Source of the DNA: Bacteroidales bacterium UBA4912
GTDB lineage: Bacteria; Bacteroidota; Bacteroidia; Bacteroidales; Dysgonomonadaceae
DNA: 9,989 bases
Assembly: GCA_002398875.1 (NCBI GenBank)
Contig: DHCC01000032.1
Span: 59,434-69,422 of the forward strand
Reading direction: 5' to 3'
Shown here: piece by piece, positions 1-6,742 of the stretch
How the letters are laid out: each line of letters opens with the position of its first letter
How positions within the stretch are numbered: the first letter of the stretch is position 1
Made by a program: the position numbers and the translations under genes
Notes under the pieces: generated by a model
Told to the model about the DNA's origin: nothing
Database searches by the model: none
The model's input: the letters and a program-made list of their open reading frames with translations, nothing else

Positions 1-1697
1 GCAGTGTTTATTTTCTCTATCAACTCATCAGGTATAACTTCGCCTGTTTCGTAATGTTTAGCATAAAGCTTGATAACTTCTGGATGAAATGCCCAATGTT
101 CCATTATTTGAGAGGGAAGTTCCACGAAATCACGTGAAACGCTTGTGCCGGAAACACCAGAGTAGTTAACGTCAGAAAGCATTCCATGAAGTGCATGTCC
201 GAATTCATGGAAAAGTGTTTCTACTTCATCAAGGGTTAGGAGTGATGGTGTGTTGTCAGTTGGACTTGTAAAATTGCCCACATTATAAATAATAGGACGA
301 ATATTTTCACCGTCAAGCACCTGCTGACCTCTGAAGCTACTCATCCAGGCACCTGCATTTTTACTTTCACGCGGGAAATAGTCGGTATAAAATACTGCCA
401 GATGCGAACCGTCTTCATCAAGCACTTCATAAGCTTCAACTTCAGGGTGATAGATGTCTACGTTGTCAAGCTTTCTGAAGCTTAAACCAAACAAACGGTT
501 TGCAACTTCAAAAACACCTTCACGAACGTTTTCCATTTTAAAATATGGTTTAGTTTCTTCCTCATTTAGATTATATTTCTGTTCACGAAGCTTTTCAGTA
601 TAATACCACCAGTCCCAAGACTGAAGTTTAAAATCACCACCTTCAGCATCAATCAGTTTCTGAAGCTCTGCAGCCTCTTTTTTAGCCTGAGGCAGGGCAT
701 AGTCCCAAATTTCGTTAAGCAGGGCATACACATTGTCAGGTGTTTTAGCCATATTCTCATCAAGGATATAATGAGCATGTGACTCATATCCAAGCAGGTT
801 AGCTTTTTCAATCCTCAGGTTTACAATATCGTTGATAATAGCCTTATTATCATTTTCGTTATCATTATCTCCACGTGTGTACATTGCTTTGTAAAGCTTC
901 TCACGCAAATCGCGATTGTCAGCATATTGAAGGAATGGAAGCCAGCTCGGTTTCTGAAGTCCGAATACCCACTTACCATCTTCACCTGCTGCTTTTGCTG
1001 CACTGGCTGCTGTTGAAACTACTGCTTCAGGCAGTCCTGCCAGATCCTCTTTATTGTCGATCACCAGCTTATAACCGTTAGTCTCATTAAGCAGATTATT
1101 TCCATACTTCAGGGAAAGACCCGATAAGTCTTTATTTATCTCGCGCAACCTTGCCTTATCAACCTCGCTTAGCATGATACCTGAGCGAACAAAACTCTTG
1201 TAATACTCGTCGAGTAAACGATACTGCTCTGTTGTAAGGTTCATACCTGTCGTATCATCATGAATTGTTTTGATACGGGCAAACAATTTCTCGTTAAGAT
1301 AGATATTGTCACTATGTTCCGACAATATTGGTGACAGTTCTTCTGCCAATGCTCTCATTTCGTCATTAGTATTCGCACTTCTCAATCCGTAGAATACACG
1401 TGACACACGAGATAGAGTTCTACCACTGTTGTCAAGAGCTTCAACTGTGTTCTCAAATGTAGGCGCCTCAGTGTTATTAATAATTGCAGCAACCTCTTCG
1501 ATTTGCTGTTCCATACCAGCCATAAATGCAGGTTTGTAATCGTCAAAAGTTATTTGATCAAATGGCGGAGTGCCAAACGGAGTGTCGAATTCGGTCATGA
1601 AAATGCTTCCATTTTCAACCGATGCCCGCTCTTTCTGCTGCGTATTGCAAGCTATTAATGTCATAGATGCGAATAGAATTAAAAATACTTTTTTCAT
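1..1697 (-). CDS. dcp: M3-family zinc metallopeptidase lipoprotein, Dcp-type (partial, C-terminus off left edge)
   Basis: The reading frame is open from the ATG at 1695-1697 to the window edge, giving 565 complete codons of a protein that in this family usually has about 680-710. The N-terminus is a lipoprotein signal with lipobox LIAC and Cys17, so the enzyme is probably anchored in the envelope. The early segment TEFDTPFGTPPFDQI (about residues 31-45) is typical of peptidyl-dipeptidase Dcp. The zinc site is clear: HEFGH at residues 497-501, with the third ligand probably Glu526 in DFVELPSQ. M3 Dcp enzymes remove C-terminal dipeptides from oligopeptides; oligopeptidase A is the alternative within the family, and the C-terminal substrate-binding part that would help decide is missing. 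The gene lies 57 bp downstream of the S9 hydrolase gene on the same strand, so co-transcription is possible. I see no internal stop or frameshift. Confidence 0.93.
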   Translation of the reverse strand, partial: MKKVFLILFASMTLIACNTQQKERASVENGSIFMTEFDTPFGTPPFDQITFDDYKPAFMAGMEQQIEEVAAIINNTEAPTFENTVEALDNSGRTLSRVSRVFYGLRSANTNDEMRALAEELSPILSEHSDNIYLNEKLFARIKTIHDDTTGMNLTTEQYRLLDEYYKSFVRSGIMLSEVDKARLREINKDLSGLSLKYGNNLLNETNGYKLVIDNKEDLAGLPEAVVSTAASAAKAAGEDGKWVFGLQKPSWLPFLQYADNRDLREKLYKAMYTRGDNDNENDNKAIINDIVNLRIEKANLLGYESHAHYILDENMAKTPDNVYALLNEIWDYALPQAKKEAAELQKLIDAEGGDFKLQSWDWWYYTEKLREQKYNLNEEETKPYFKMENVREGVFEVANRLFGLSFRKLDNVDIYHPEVEAYEVLDEDGSHLAVFYTDYFPRESKNAGAWMSSFRGQQVLDGENIRPIIYNVGNFTSPTDNTPSLLTLDEVETLFHEFGHALHGMLSDVNYSGVSGTSVSRDFVELPSQIMEHWAFHPEVIKLYAKHYETGEVIPDELIEKINT

Positions 1698-1736
1698 TAA
1701 ATTATAAATTTGTTACTTATTATCTTAGTTAACTTG

Positions 1737-1744
1737 CAAAGATA
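1737..1744 (-). promoter_or_regulatory. Candidate -7 box for the dcp-like gene
   Basis: On the minus strand this reads TATCTTTG, a match to the Bacteroidota -7 consensus TAnnTTTG, and lies about 40 nt before the dcp-like start. There is no TTTG or TTG at the usual 19-21 nt upstream, so this is only a partial promoter. The gene may instead be read through from the S9 gene. Confidence 0.3.
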
Positions 1745-1754
1745 AACAATTTTT

Positions 1755-2891
1755 TTAGAAACCGTAGGCGGCTTTTCGCATTTCCTGTTTAGATAGAAAT
1801 GGTTTTTGGGGGTTAAGATATCTTTCTAAAAATTTATGTATCGAGTACCTGATATCAGTTGCTTCTTTTGTATCTATTCTGTCAAATCCGTGTCCTCCCG
1901 AAGCATTTTGAAATATCTTATATTCGAATTTTTTATCATATATTTTTAGTGTTTCAATCATAAGTTTCACCTCTTCCACATATACATCATTATCATTTGT
2001 GTTGGTATATATAAGCAATGGTTTATTAAGATTTTTAGCATAATATGTTGGAGAGCGACGAATATATTCTTTCGGGTTTTCCTCTATCGACTCTCCAATA
2101 TGGTATGGGGCCGTAAAATAATCTTTATAGCTTTTGTCATGTGATGCAAGCCGATTTTCAAGATCACTTACAGGCACTCCCGCAAAAGCACACTGGTATT
2201 TATCCCCATATTGCAGAATTTGCATAAGTGAAATCATTCCACCGTGACTCCATCCGACAACTCCAACTCTTGTAGAGTCAACTATATCGTAGTTCTCTAT
2301 CATGTAATTTCTGCTTTCCAAAACATCATCATTTTCCCTGCCTCCATAATCTATATTTTCATAAGTGGTTTTTCCGTAACCTGTACTACCGCGATATTCT
2401 GCAGAAACCACAATATAACCCTGCGAAATAAATTCACGTACAATATGATAATAGTAGGTTGAGAAGTTTGCATGTATACCACTGTGGGGGAGTACTATAA
2501 GAGGATATTTATTGTGCCGGTTGATATCTTTTGGGATAAAAATATAGGTGTAAAACTGAAGTTTATTGTCTGTGAATCTATCGTCCGGATCTTTTGGTTT
2601 CCAGCGGGGAGTACTGGTTAATCTTACCTTATCGATAAATGCAACATCTCCCAGTCTTTCAAACCAGAGCATATCATCTATCTGTTTCTCAAGGATATCA
2701 AAGCGGTGCTGATAGTCATCAACAGTTTCCAGCAGCTCTTCAAATTTACCTGATTCAAATGTTTCTGTCAAATCAGTAATTAAATTATTTTCAGTCTTTT
2801 TCAGAGAATCTGTGTAAATATCAGCTGGTTGAGCAGTCAGCGGTAAACAAAAGGGAATAAGTAAAATTATTGTCAAAAGATTTTTTCTCAT
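1755..2891 (-). CDS. Secreted S9-type (prolyl oligopeptidase-like) alpha/beta-hydrolase
   Basis: A 378-residue protein with an N-terminal signal peptide (residues 1-20, likely cut at LTA-Q), so it acts outside the cytoplasm. Residues about 110-360 form an alpha/beta-hydrolase domain of the peptidase S9 type: EYRGSTGYG at 165-173, the nucleophile elbow GWSHGG with Ser215, a probable catalytic Asp300 in TNTNDNDV, and His334 in GGHGFD. Classic S9 enzymes carry a large beta-propeller before the hydrolase domain. Here only about 90 mostly helical, acidic residues precede it, so access to the active site must differ and the substrate (peptide or ester) cannot be read from sequence. The usual HGGP-like oxyanion segment is replaced by PHSGIHA (135-141). 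It lies upstream of the Dcp-like gene on the same strand and is divergent from the BlaI gene. The ATG at 2889-2891 gives a proper signal peptide and follows a good promoter. Confidence 0.9.
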   Translation of the reverse strand: MRKNLLTIILLIPFCLPLTAQPADIYTDSLKKTENNLITDLTETFESGKFEELLETVDDYQHRFDILEKQIDDMLWFERLGDVAFIDKVRLTSTPRWKPKDPDDRFTDNKLQFYTYIFIPKDINRHNKYPLIVLPHSGIHANFSTYYYHIVREFISQGYIVVSAEYRGSTGYGKTTYENIDYGGRENDDVLESRNYMIENYDIVDSTRVGVVGWSHGGMISLMQILQYGDKYQCAFAGVPVSDLENRLASHDKSYKDYFTAPYHIGESIEENPKEYIRRSPTYYAKNLNKPLLIYTNTNDNDVYVEEVKLMIETLKIYDKKFEYKIFQNASGGHGFDRIDTKEATDIRYSIHKFLERYLNPQKPFLSKQEMRKAAYGF

Positions 2892-2936
2892 GGTGTGTAT
2901 TTTTTTTGTTAACGGAAGTTAGTTTAAAAGTTTTCA

Positions 2937-2968
2937 CAAATATATAAATCAATAACAGCTTATGCAAA
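2937..2968 (-). promoter_or_regulatory. Bacteroidota-type promoter of the S9 hydrolase gene
   Basis: Minus strand: -33 element TTTG (2965-2968, within TTTTTG), a 20-nt spacer, then -7 element TATATTTG (2937-2944). Both the sequence and the spacing fit the primary sigma factor consensus of this phylum. The predicted transcript start is near 2931, leaving a 5' leader of roughly 40 nt before the ATG. Confidence 0.65.
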
Positions 2969-3023
2969 AAAACATATATGATATATTTGAAAATCAGTAA
3001 GCTTAAGTCCGTTCACAATATAT

Positions 3024-3083
3024 AACTAAAAATATTAGTTTAAAAAACTAATAAATATAGTTGATAAACTAAATGTTTTAGTT
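3024..3083. promoter_or_regulatory. Phased operator array upstream of the BlaI-type gene
   Basis: Three copies of the dyad AACTAA-N5-TTAGTT lie at 3024-3040, 3046-3062 and 3067-3083. The middle copy has one mismatch (ATAGTT). Counted as half-sites, they start at 3024, 3035, 3046, 3057, 3067 and 3078, in alternating orientation, every 10-11 bp. The last dyad occupies the spacer between the -33 and -7 boxes of the downstream gene and touches the -7 box. BlaI/MecI proteins bind dyads as dimers and usually repress their own operon, so this is the likely operator. The sequence differs from the TACA/TGTA core of staphylococcal bla/mec operators. Binding is inferred, not shown. Confidence 0.6.
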
Positions 3084-3090
3084 ATATTTG
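3061..3090 (+). promoter_or_regulatory. Bacteroidota-type promoter of the BlaI/M56 operon
   Basis: A -33 element TTG (3061-3063), a 19-nt spacer and a -7 element TATATTTG (3083-3090). The expected transcript start is near 3096, giving a leader of about 47 nt. The spacer is filled by the third operator dyad, so a bound repressor would block polymerase directly. Confidence 0.65.
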
Positions 3091-3097
3091 CATCGTA

Positions 3098-3120
3098 ATT
3101 ATTCCGGGCTATGGAATAAT
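3098..3120 (+). promoter_or_regulatory. Hairpin in the 5' leader of the BlaI-type gene
   Basis: ATTATTCC and GGAATAAT form perfect 8-bp arms around the 7-nt loop GGGCTAT. The hairpin would begin almost at the predicted 5' end of the mRNA and end 22 nt before the ATG. It could protect the 5' end of the transcript or act as a further DNA site; it does not match the AACTAA dyads. The pairing is seen in sequence, the role is unknown. Confidence 0.4.
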
Positions 3121-3142
3121 ATATCTGAAAGATTGAATTAAT

Positions 3143-3538
3143 ATGAATATAATTAATGAATTAACAGCAAAAGAAGAAGAGGTAATGCAATACTTCTGGG
3201 AGAACGGACCCATGTTTGTAAAACAACTGGTAGAAAAATACCCCGATCCAAAGCCTCACTTTAATACTCTCTCAACCTATGTGCGCTCGCTTGAAGAAAA
3301 AGGTTATCTGTCGCATAACGTTTTTGGCACAACATACAGATATTTCGCAATTATAAAAGAAGAGGATTACAGTAAAAGTAATCTCAAAAGTGTAGTCAGA
3401 AAGTACTTCGATAACTCCTATCTGAATGTTGTCTCATCTCTTATTAAAGATGAAAATATTTCTGTGGAGGAGGTGCGCCGACTTCTTGACGAAGTTGAAA
3501 AATCTCACGGAGCTCCAAAAAACAACTCAAAAAAATAA
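3143..3538 (+). CDS. BlaI/MecI/CopY-family transcriptional repressor
   Basis: A 131-residue protein of typical BlaI/MecI size. Residues about 5-72 form the winged helix-turn-helix: LTAKEEEVMQYFW at the start, a recognition-helix region NTLSTYVRSLEEKGYL (41-56), then the wing ending in TYRYFAI. Residues about 76-119 form the C-terminal dimerisation helices (LKSVVRKYF ... VEEVRRLLDEVE), followed by a lysine/asparagine-rich tail. In known systems the partner membrane protease triggers cleavage of the repressor within the dimerisation region; I cannot identify the cut site here. The gene is 18 bp upstream of the M56 protease gene, the standard two-gene arrangement, and sits behind a promoter overlaid by a dyad array, which points to autoregulation. 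No beta-lactamase gene is present, so the regulated function is probably not classic beta-lactam resistance. Confidence 0.93.
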   Translation: MNIINELTAKEEEVMQYFWENGPMFVKQLVEKYPDPKPHFNTLSTYVRSLEEKGYLSHNVFGTTYRYFAIIKEEDYSKSNLKSVVRKYFDNSYLNVVSSLIKDENISVEEVRRLLDEVEKSHGAPKNNSKK

Positions 3539-3556
3539 CTTTAAACAACTACTAGT

Positions 3557-4903
3557 ATGGAATCATTTCTATATTATCTACTTCGAACATCAATAATAAT
3601 GGCGTTGTTTTATGGTTTTTATAAACTATTTTTCGGTAAAAACACTTTCCATAATGCCAATCGTTTTTTACTGTTGTCAATCCTGTTATTAAGCGCAATA
3701 CTTCCGCTTTTTCATTTTAATCTTCTGCCATCTATAGCAGAACCGTCAGCAGTAGCACCAATTAGTGATTTAGCTTATATCCCGAATACCGGTGACATCA
3801 CAGATCAGCAACTTGTTTTTGCAATTCCATGGATTCAGATTCTCATTTTTATATATCTAACTGGTTTTGTGTTTTCTTTTTTTCGCTATCTGACAGGATT
3901 AAATCAGATAAGAAAAATAGTTTGCAGTTCTGAGTGGCAATCAATGTCCGATGGCATAACTCTGTGTGTAACAAATTGTGAAGTGTCACCATTCAGCTGG
4001 TTAAGCTATATTGTTATTTCACGAAAAGATTATTCTGCCGACATGAACGGAGCAATAATTCATCATGAAAAAGCTCATATCCAAAAGAATCATTCATCAG
4101 ATATGATTTTGTCTGATTTCTTCACCTGTCTGTTCTGGTTCAACCCCTTTTCGTGGTTGCTGAGGCGTGAGATTCAGTCGGTTCACGAATACCAGGCTGA
4201 TGAAGAAGTACTAAAGAATGGCATAGATACAAAGCAATATCAATTATTATTAATACGCAAAAGCGTTGGGGAATATAAATTTGCTCTGGCAAACAATTTC
4301 CGTCAGCGCGACTTGCACAAACGAATTACTATGATGATTAAAACAAAAACAAACAAAAAAATGAAGTGGGCTTACACAGCTGCTTTCCCTGTACTTTTGA
4401 TGGCTATGATTGCACTTTCTATACCAGAATTAAAAGCACAAATAATAGAACAGGATCCTAACGAACCTGTTACTGTGATAGGTTATGGTTCCAAGGACTC
4501 ATTAAATAAAGCAGATGAGACAAGTATACAAACTACAGGAACCGTAGAGGGTCAGCCTCTTTATATTTGGGATGATGTTAAATTATTACCCGAAGAGGTA
4601 AAAAGGATCAATCCCGATGATATTGAATCAGTCAATGTATTAAAAAGTGAAACAGCAATAGAAATATATGGTGATGAAGGTAAAAATGGTGTAATTATTA
4701 TGACATCAAAAAATGCTCCACCCAAATTTCTTGAAAATAATCCGTTGATAATTGTTGACGATGAAATAATGCCCCTGGATTTTGATATAAACAGTATAGA
4801 TCCCAGCGAAATTAAAAGTATTGAAGTTTTAAAAAGTGGATCAGTAATGGAGGCCTATGGAGAAAAAGGCAATAATGGGGTGGTAATTATTAACAAAAAA
4901 TAG
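3557..4903 (+). CDS. M56 (BlaR1-type) membrane metalloprotease with tandem TonB-plug-like sensor region
   Basis: 448 residues with BlaR1-like topology: membrane segments at about 4-22, 36-56, 92-110 and 275-291, consistent with the positive-inside rule. The protease domain lies in the cytoplasmic loop (111-274): zinc motif HEKAH at 170-174 and a likely third ligand Glu211 in HEYQAD. The region after the last membrane segment, periplasmic by analogy, is not a penicillin-binding domain; I see no SxxK or KTG arrangement. It has a short VIGYG segment (307-311), as in the start of SusC plugs, then two copies (about 334-385 and 395-448) of a plug-like unit with IESVNVLKS...YGDEGKNGVII and IKSIEVLKS...YGEKGNNGVVI. 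The inferred role is to sense an envelope signal and, through its protease loop, inactivate the repressor encoded just upstream. The ligand is unknown. The ORF is intact and ends before a strong terminator hairpin. Confidence 0.92.
   Translation: MESFLYYLLRTSIIMALFYGFYKLFFGKNTFHNANRFLLLSILLLSAILPLFHFNLLPSIAEPSAVAPISDLAYIPNTGDITDQQLVFAIPWIQILIFIYLTGFVFSFFRYLTGLNQIRKIVCSSEWQSMSDGITLCVTNCEVSPFSWLSYIVISRKDYSADMNGAIIHHEKAHIQKNHSSDMILSDFFTCLFWFNPFSWLLRREIQSVHEYQADEEVLKNGIDTKQYQLLLIRKSVGEYKFALANNFRQRDLHKRITMMIKTKTNKKMKWAYTAAFPVLLMAMIALSIPELKAQIIEQDPNEPVTVIGYGSKDSLNKADETSIQTTGTVEGQPLYIWDDVKLLPEEVKRINPDDIESVNVLKSETAIEIYGDEGKNGVIIMTSKNAPPKFLENNPLIIVDDEIMPLDFDINSIDPSEIKSIEVLKSGSVMEAYGEKGNNGVVIINKK
4556..4900 (+). 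repeat. Tandem duplication encoding two plug-like units in the M56 protein
   Basis: The two units (codons about 334-385 and 395-448) share, over a 35-residue core, about 17 identical positions by my hand alignment, including VLKS, the E-x-YG step, GxNGV and a final Lys. The DNA has diverged, so this is an old protein-level duplication, not a recent DNA repeat. Confidence 0.7.
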
Positions 4904-4928
4904 CTATAATAAATTTTTTGTATTTTAT

Positions 4929-4978
4929 TTTAAAGCGTTATCCACTGCATAAATGAAATCAGCAGATAACGCTTTAAA
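4929..4978. terminator. Bidirectional intrinsic terminator between convergent genes
   Basis: A perfect 14-bp inverted repeat: arms TTTAAAGCGTTATC (4929-4942) and GATAACGCTTTAAA (4965-4978) around a 22-nt loop. Three more pairs (TGC 4946-4948 with GCA 4962-4964) are possible past a small bulge. It lies between the stop of the plus-strand M56 gene and the stop of the minus-strand SusD-like gene, so it can end both transcripts. The A/T ends of the arms give U-runs on both strands, though these are short. Confidence 0.75.
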
Positions 4979-4985
4979 TTAATAA

Positions 4986-6707
4986 TCAATATCCGGGGTT
5001 TTGTGGAAATTCAGCACCTATATTAAGGTCAATTTGAGTTTGAGGAATTGGTAGCAGAACGTGGTGATTAGCAATATTTAACCCTGGGTATATGGGGTTG
5101 TTGTTATATTTTCTAATTCTTTCTACAAACTTACCGGTACGTCGTAAAGTGATTTGTCTTTGTTCTTCCCCCCAAAGTTCTCTAGCTCGTTCATCCAGTA
5201 CAAAGTCGATAGTTGCATCAGCAGCTGCAATTGGTTTTGCATTAGAACGTATTCTTACAGCATTAATATCATCTGCCGCTTTATCCTTTTGATTTAAATT
5301 GACATAGGCTTCAGCCCTTAACAAATAAGTTTCAGCCAGACGTAGTGCATACCAGTCTTTATGATTGTAGCCATTGCCAGATCTATCAGGATTAGTAAAA
5401 TGGTTCAAAGGATCTGCAAATTTCATAAAATAAGGGAAAATATATTGGCAAGTGTCTCTCATTGAATCTCTTCCTGAATTAGGAGGATATAGACTAAAAT
5501 CAACTTTTTGTTTATAATATATCGATGCTGGATTATCCCAATAAAAATCACGTTTTATTTGATGTTTGGCATTTCTGAAGTCGTTATTCCAATCATCTTT
5601 CCAGATTATATTAGTTGCAAACCAGGTAGGTCTGATCCATGCAACCGGGCGACTAAGTGAATCAGAATATCCGGTGTATTTACCATTGTATAATTCACCT
5701 AAAAATGCTTTCTTCCCATCGGGTGTATTTCCCATCCTGAAATAGGCAGGTCCAACTGCTCTTTCACCAGGGAAGCTAGATCCACCTTCAACGAGTGGTT
5801 CGTATTGTACTACCCAAATTGCTTCTTTATTTTCTGGAAGATTATGATTACCAAAAGCATGTAAATCAAGATAAACATCACCACTTCCAAAAACATCAAC
5901 AGTGTTTCCAAAGCGTTCTGTCATAAGTTTATATCCGTAGTCATTTATTACATGATTAGCAGCATCTACCGCCTCTTGATTTTTACCTTGAGACAAATAA
6001 GCTTCTGCTAAAAAATGCCACGCTGCGCCTTGCGTAATTCTTCCCGGATCTTCTTCTTTACCACCAACAGGTAGCTTTGCAGAGGCAAATTTCAGATCGT
6101 TTACTATAACATCATAAACATCAGCTACAGAGGCTCTTGTAAAGTCGTCTTTGGGGGCTTTTATAGCTTCAGTAACAATAGGCACAGCACCAAATACCTG
6201 TACTAACTCCCGATACGCATAAGCTCTGAAAAACATGGCTTCAGCTTTATATGCATCTGACTGAAATTCATTTTCCCAAATTTCAGGATCAGAATTTTCA
6301 ATGGCATCAATTAACACATTAGCCATTTGTATTAATTTATAGTCAACTTTCCATACATCTCGGCTTATATAATTGGTAGACGTAAAGAAGGATACAAAAT
6401 CGCAAGGAAATTTTGTACTTGCAGGATCTTCTCCGTGAAAAGAAATATCTGTACTTACTCCCAATCTCCATGCAAATGTTTCCTGTTCTGTATTAGTTCC
6501 ATCCATAAAAAATTCATCTCGGGTAAAGGCATGGAGTCCGGTTATCCCTTGTCTTACACCTGCTGCACTACTGTATGCATTTTTAGGAGCCAAAAAATCT
6601 AACGGCGTTTCTTCTAATATCTTATTGCTGTCACAAGATATGATAAAAGGAAAAGTCAAAGCTGCCAAAATAAATGTTCTGACTATTCTATATTTTTTTT
6701 GTTTCAT
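4986..6707 (-). CDS. SusD/RagB-family outer-membrane nutrient-binding lipoprotein
   Basis: 573 residues, a usual SusD length. The signal ends in the lipobox FIISC with Cys25, so the protein is a lipoprotein and, as in the family, probably surface-exposed. Just after it comes LEETPLDFLAPKNAY (31-45), the characteristic SusD start. Residues about 150-260 carry the TPR-like helices (EAMFFRAYAYRELVQVFGAVP, then AAWHFLAEAYLSQGK). The C-terminal part has LAETYLLRAEAY (457-468), LDERARELWGEEQRQ (504-518) and the typical ending LLPIPQ...FPQNPGY. SusD proteins form a lid over their SusC partner and bind the incoming oligomer; the substrate cannot be deduced. The gene follows the SusC-like gene by 35 bp and is surely in the same operon. 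The stop is followed by the shared terminator. Confidence 0.96.
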   Translation of the reverse strand: MKQKKYRIVRTFILAALTFPFIISCDSNKILEETPLDFLAPKNAYSSAAGVRQGITGLHAFTRDEFFMDGTNTEQETFAWRLGVSTDISFHGEDPASTKFPCDFVSFFTSTNYISRDVWKVDYKLIQMANVLIDAIENSDPEIWENEFQSDAYKAEAMFFRAYAYRELVQVFGAVPIVTEAIKAPKDDFTRASVADVYDVIVNDLKFASAKLPVGGKEEDPGRITQGAAWHFLAEAYLSQGKNQEAVDAANHVINDYGYKLMTERFGNTVDVFGSGDVYLDLHAFGNHNLPENKEAIWVVQYEPLVEGGSSFPGERAVGPAYFRMGNTPDGKKAFLGELYNGKYTGYSDSLSRPVAWIRPTWFATNIIWKDDWNNDFRNAKHQIKRDFYWDNPASIYYKQKVDFSLYPPNSGRDSMRDTCQYIFPYFMKFADPLNHFTNPDRSGNGYNHKDWYALRLAETYLLRAEAYVNLNQKDKAADDINAVRIRSNAKPIAAADATIDFVLDERARELWGEEQRQITLRRTGKFVERIRKYNNNPIYPGLNIANHHVLLPIPQTQIDLNIGAEFPQNPGY

Positions 6708-6742
6708 ATTATTATTTTTTTTGATATTATTAATGCACGTAA

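Noticed and set aside
821..1081. Short open frames on both strands (821-1003 minus, 875-1081 plus)
   Set aside because: Both are inside the Dcp-type gene, whose frame is continuous and carries conserved motifs. They are shadow frames.
2908..2925. Possible extra repressor dyad near the S9 start (GTTAAC...TTAGTT)
   Set aside because: Only one half matches the array motif; the partner at the required 5-nt spacing does not. It is kept only as a weak half-site in a finding.
2982..2989. A second plus-strand TATATTTG
   Set aside because: There is no TTG or TTTG at 19-21 nt upstream, and the surrounding sequence is A/T-rich enough for chance matches. The promoter at 3061-3090 explains the operon better.
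3143..4903. Reading the BlaI/M56 pair as a beta-lactam resistance locus
   Set aside because: There is no beta-lactamase or PBP gene nearby and the M56 protein has no penicillin-binding sensor domain.
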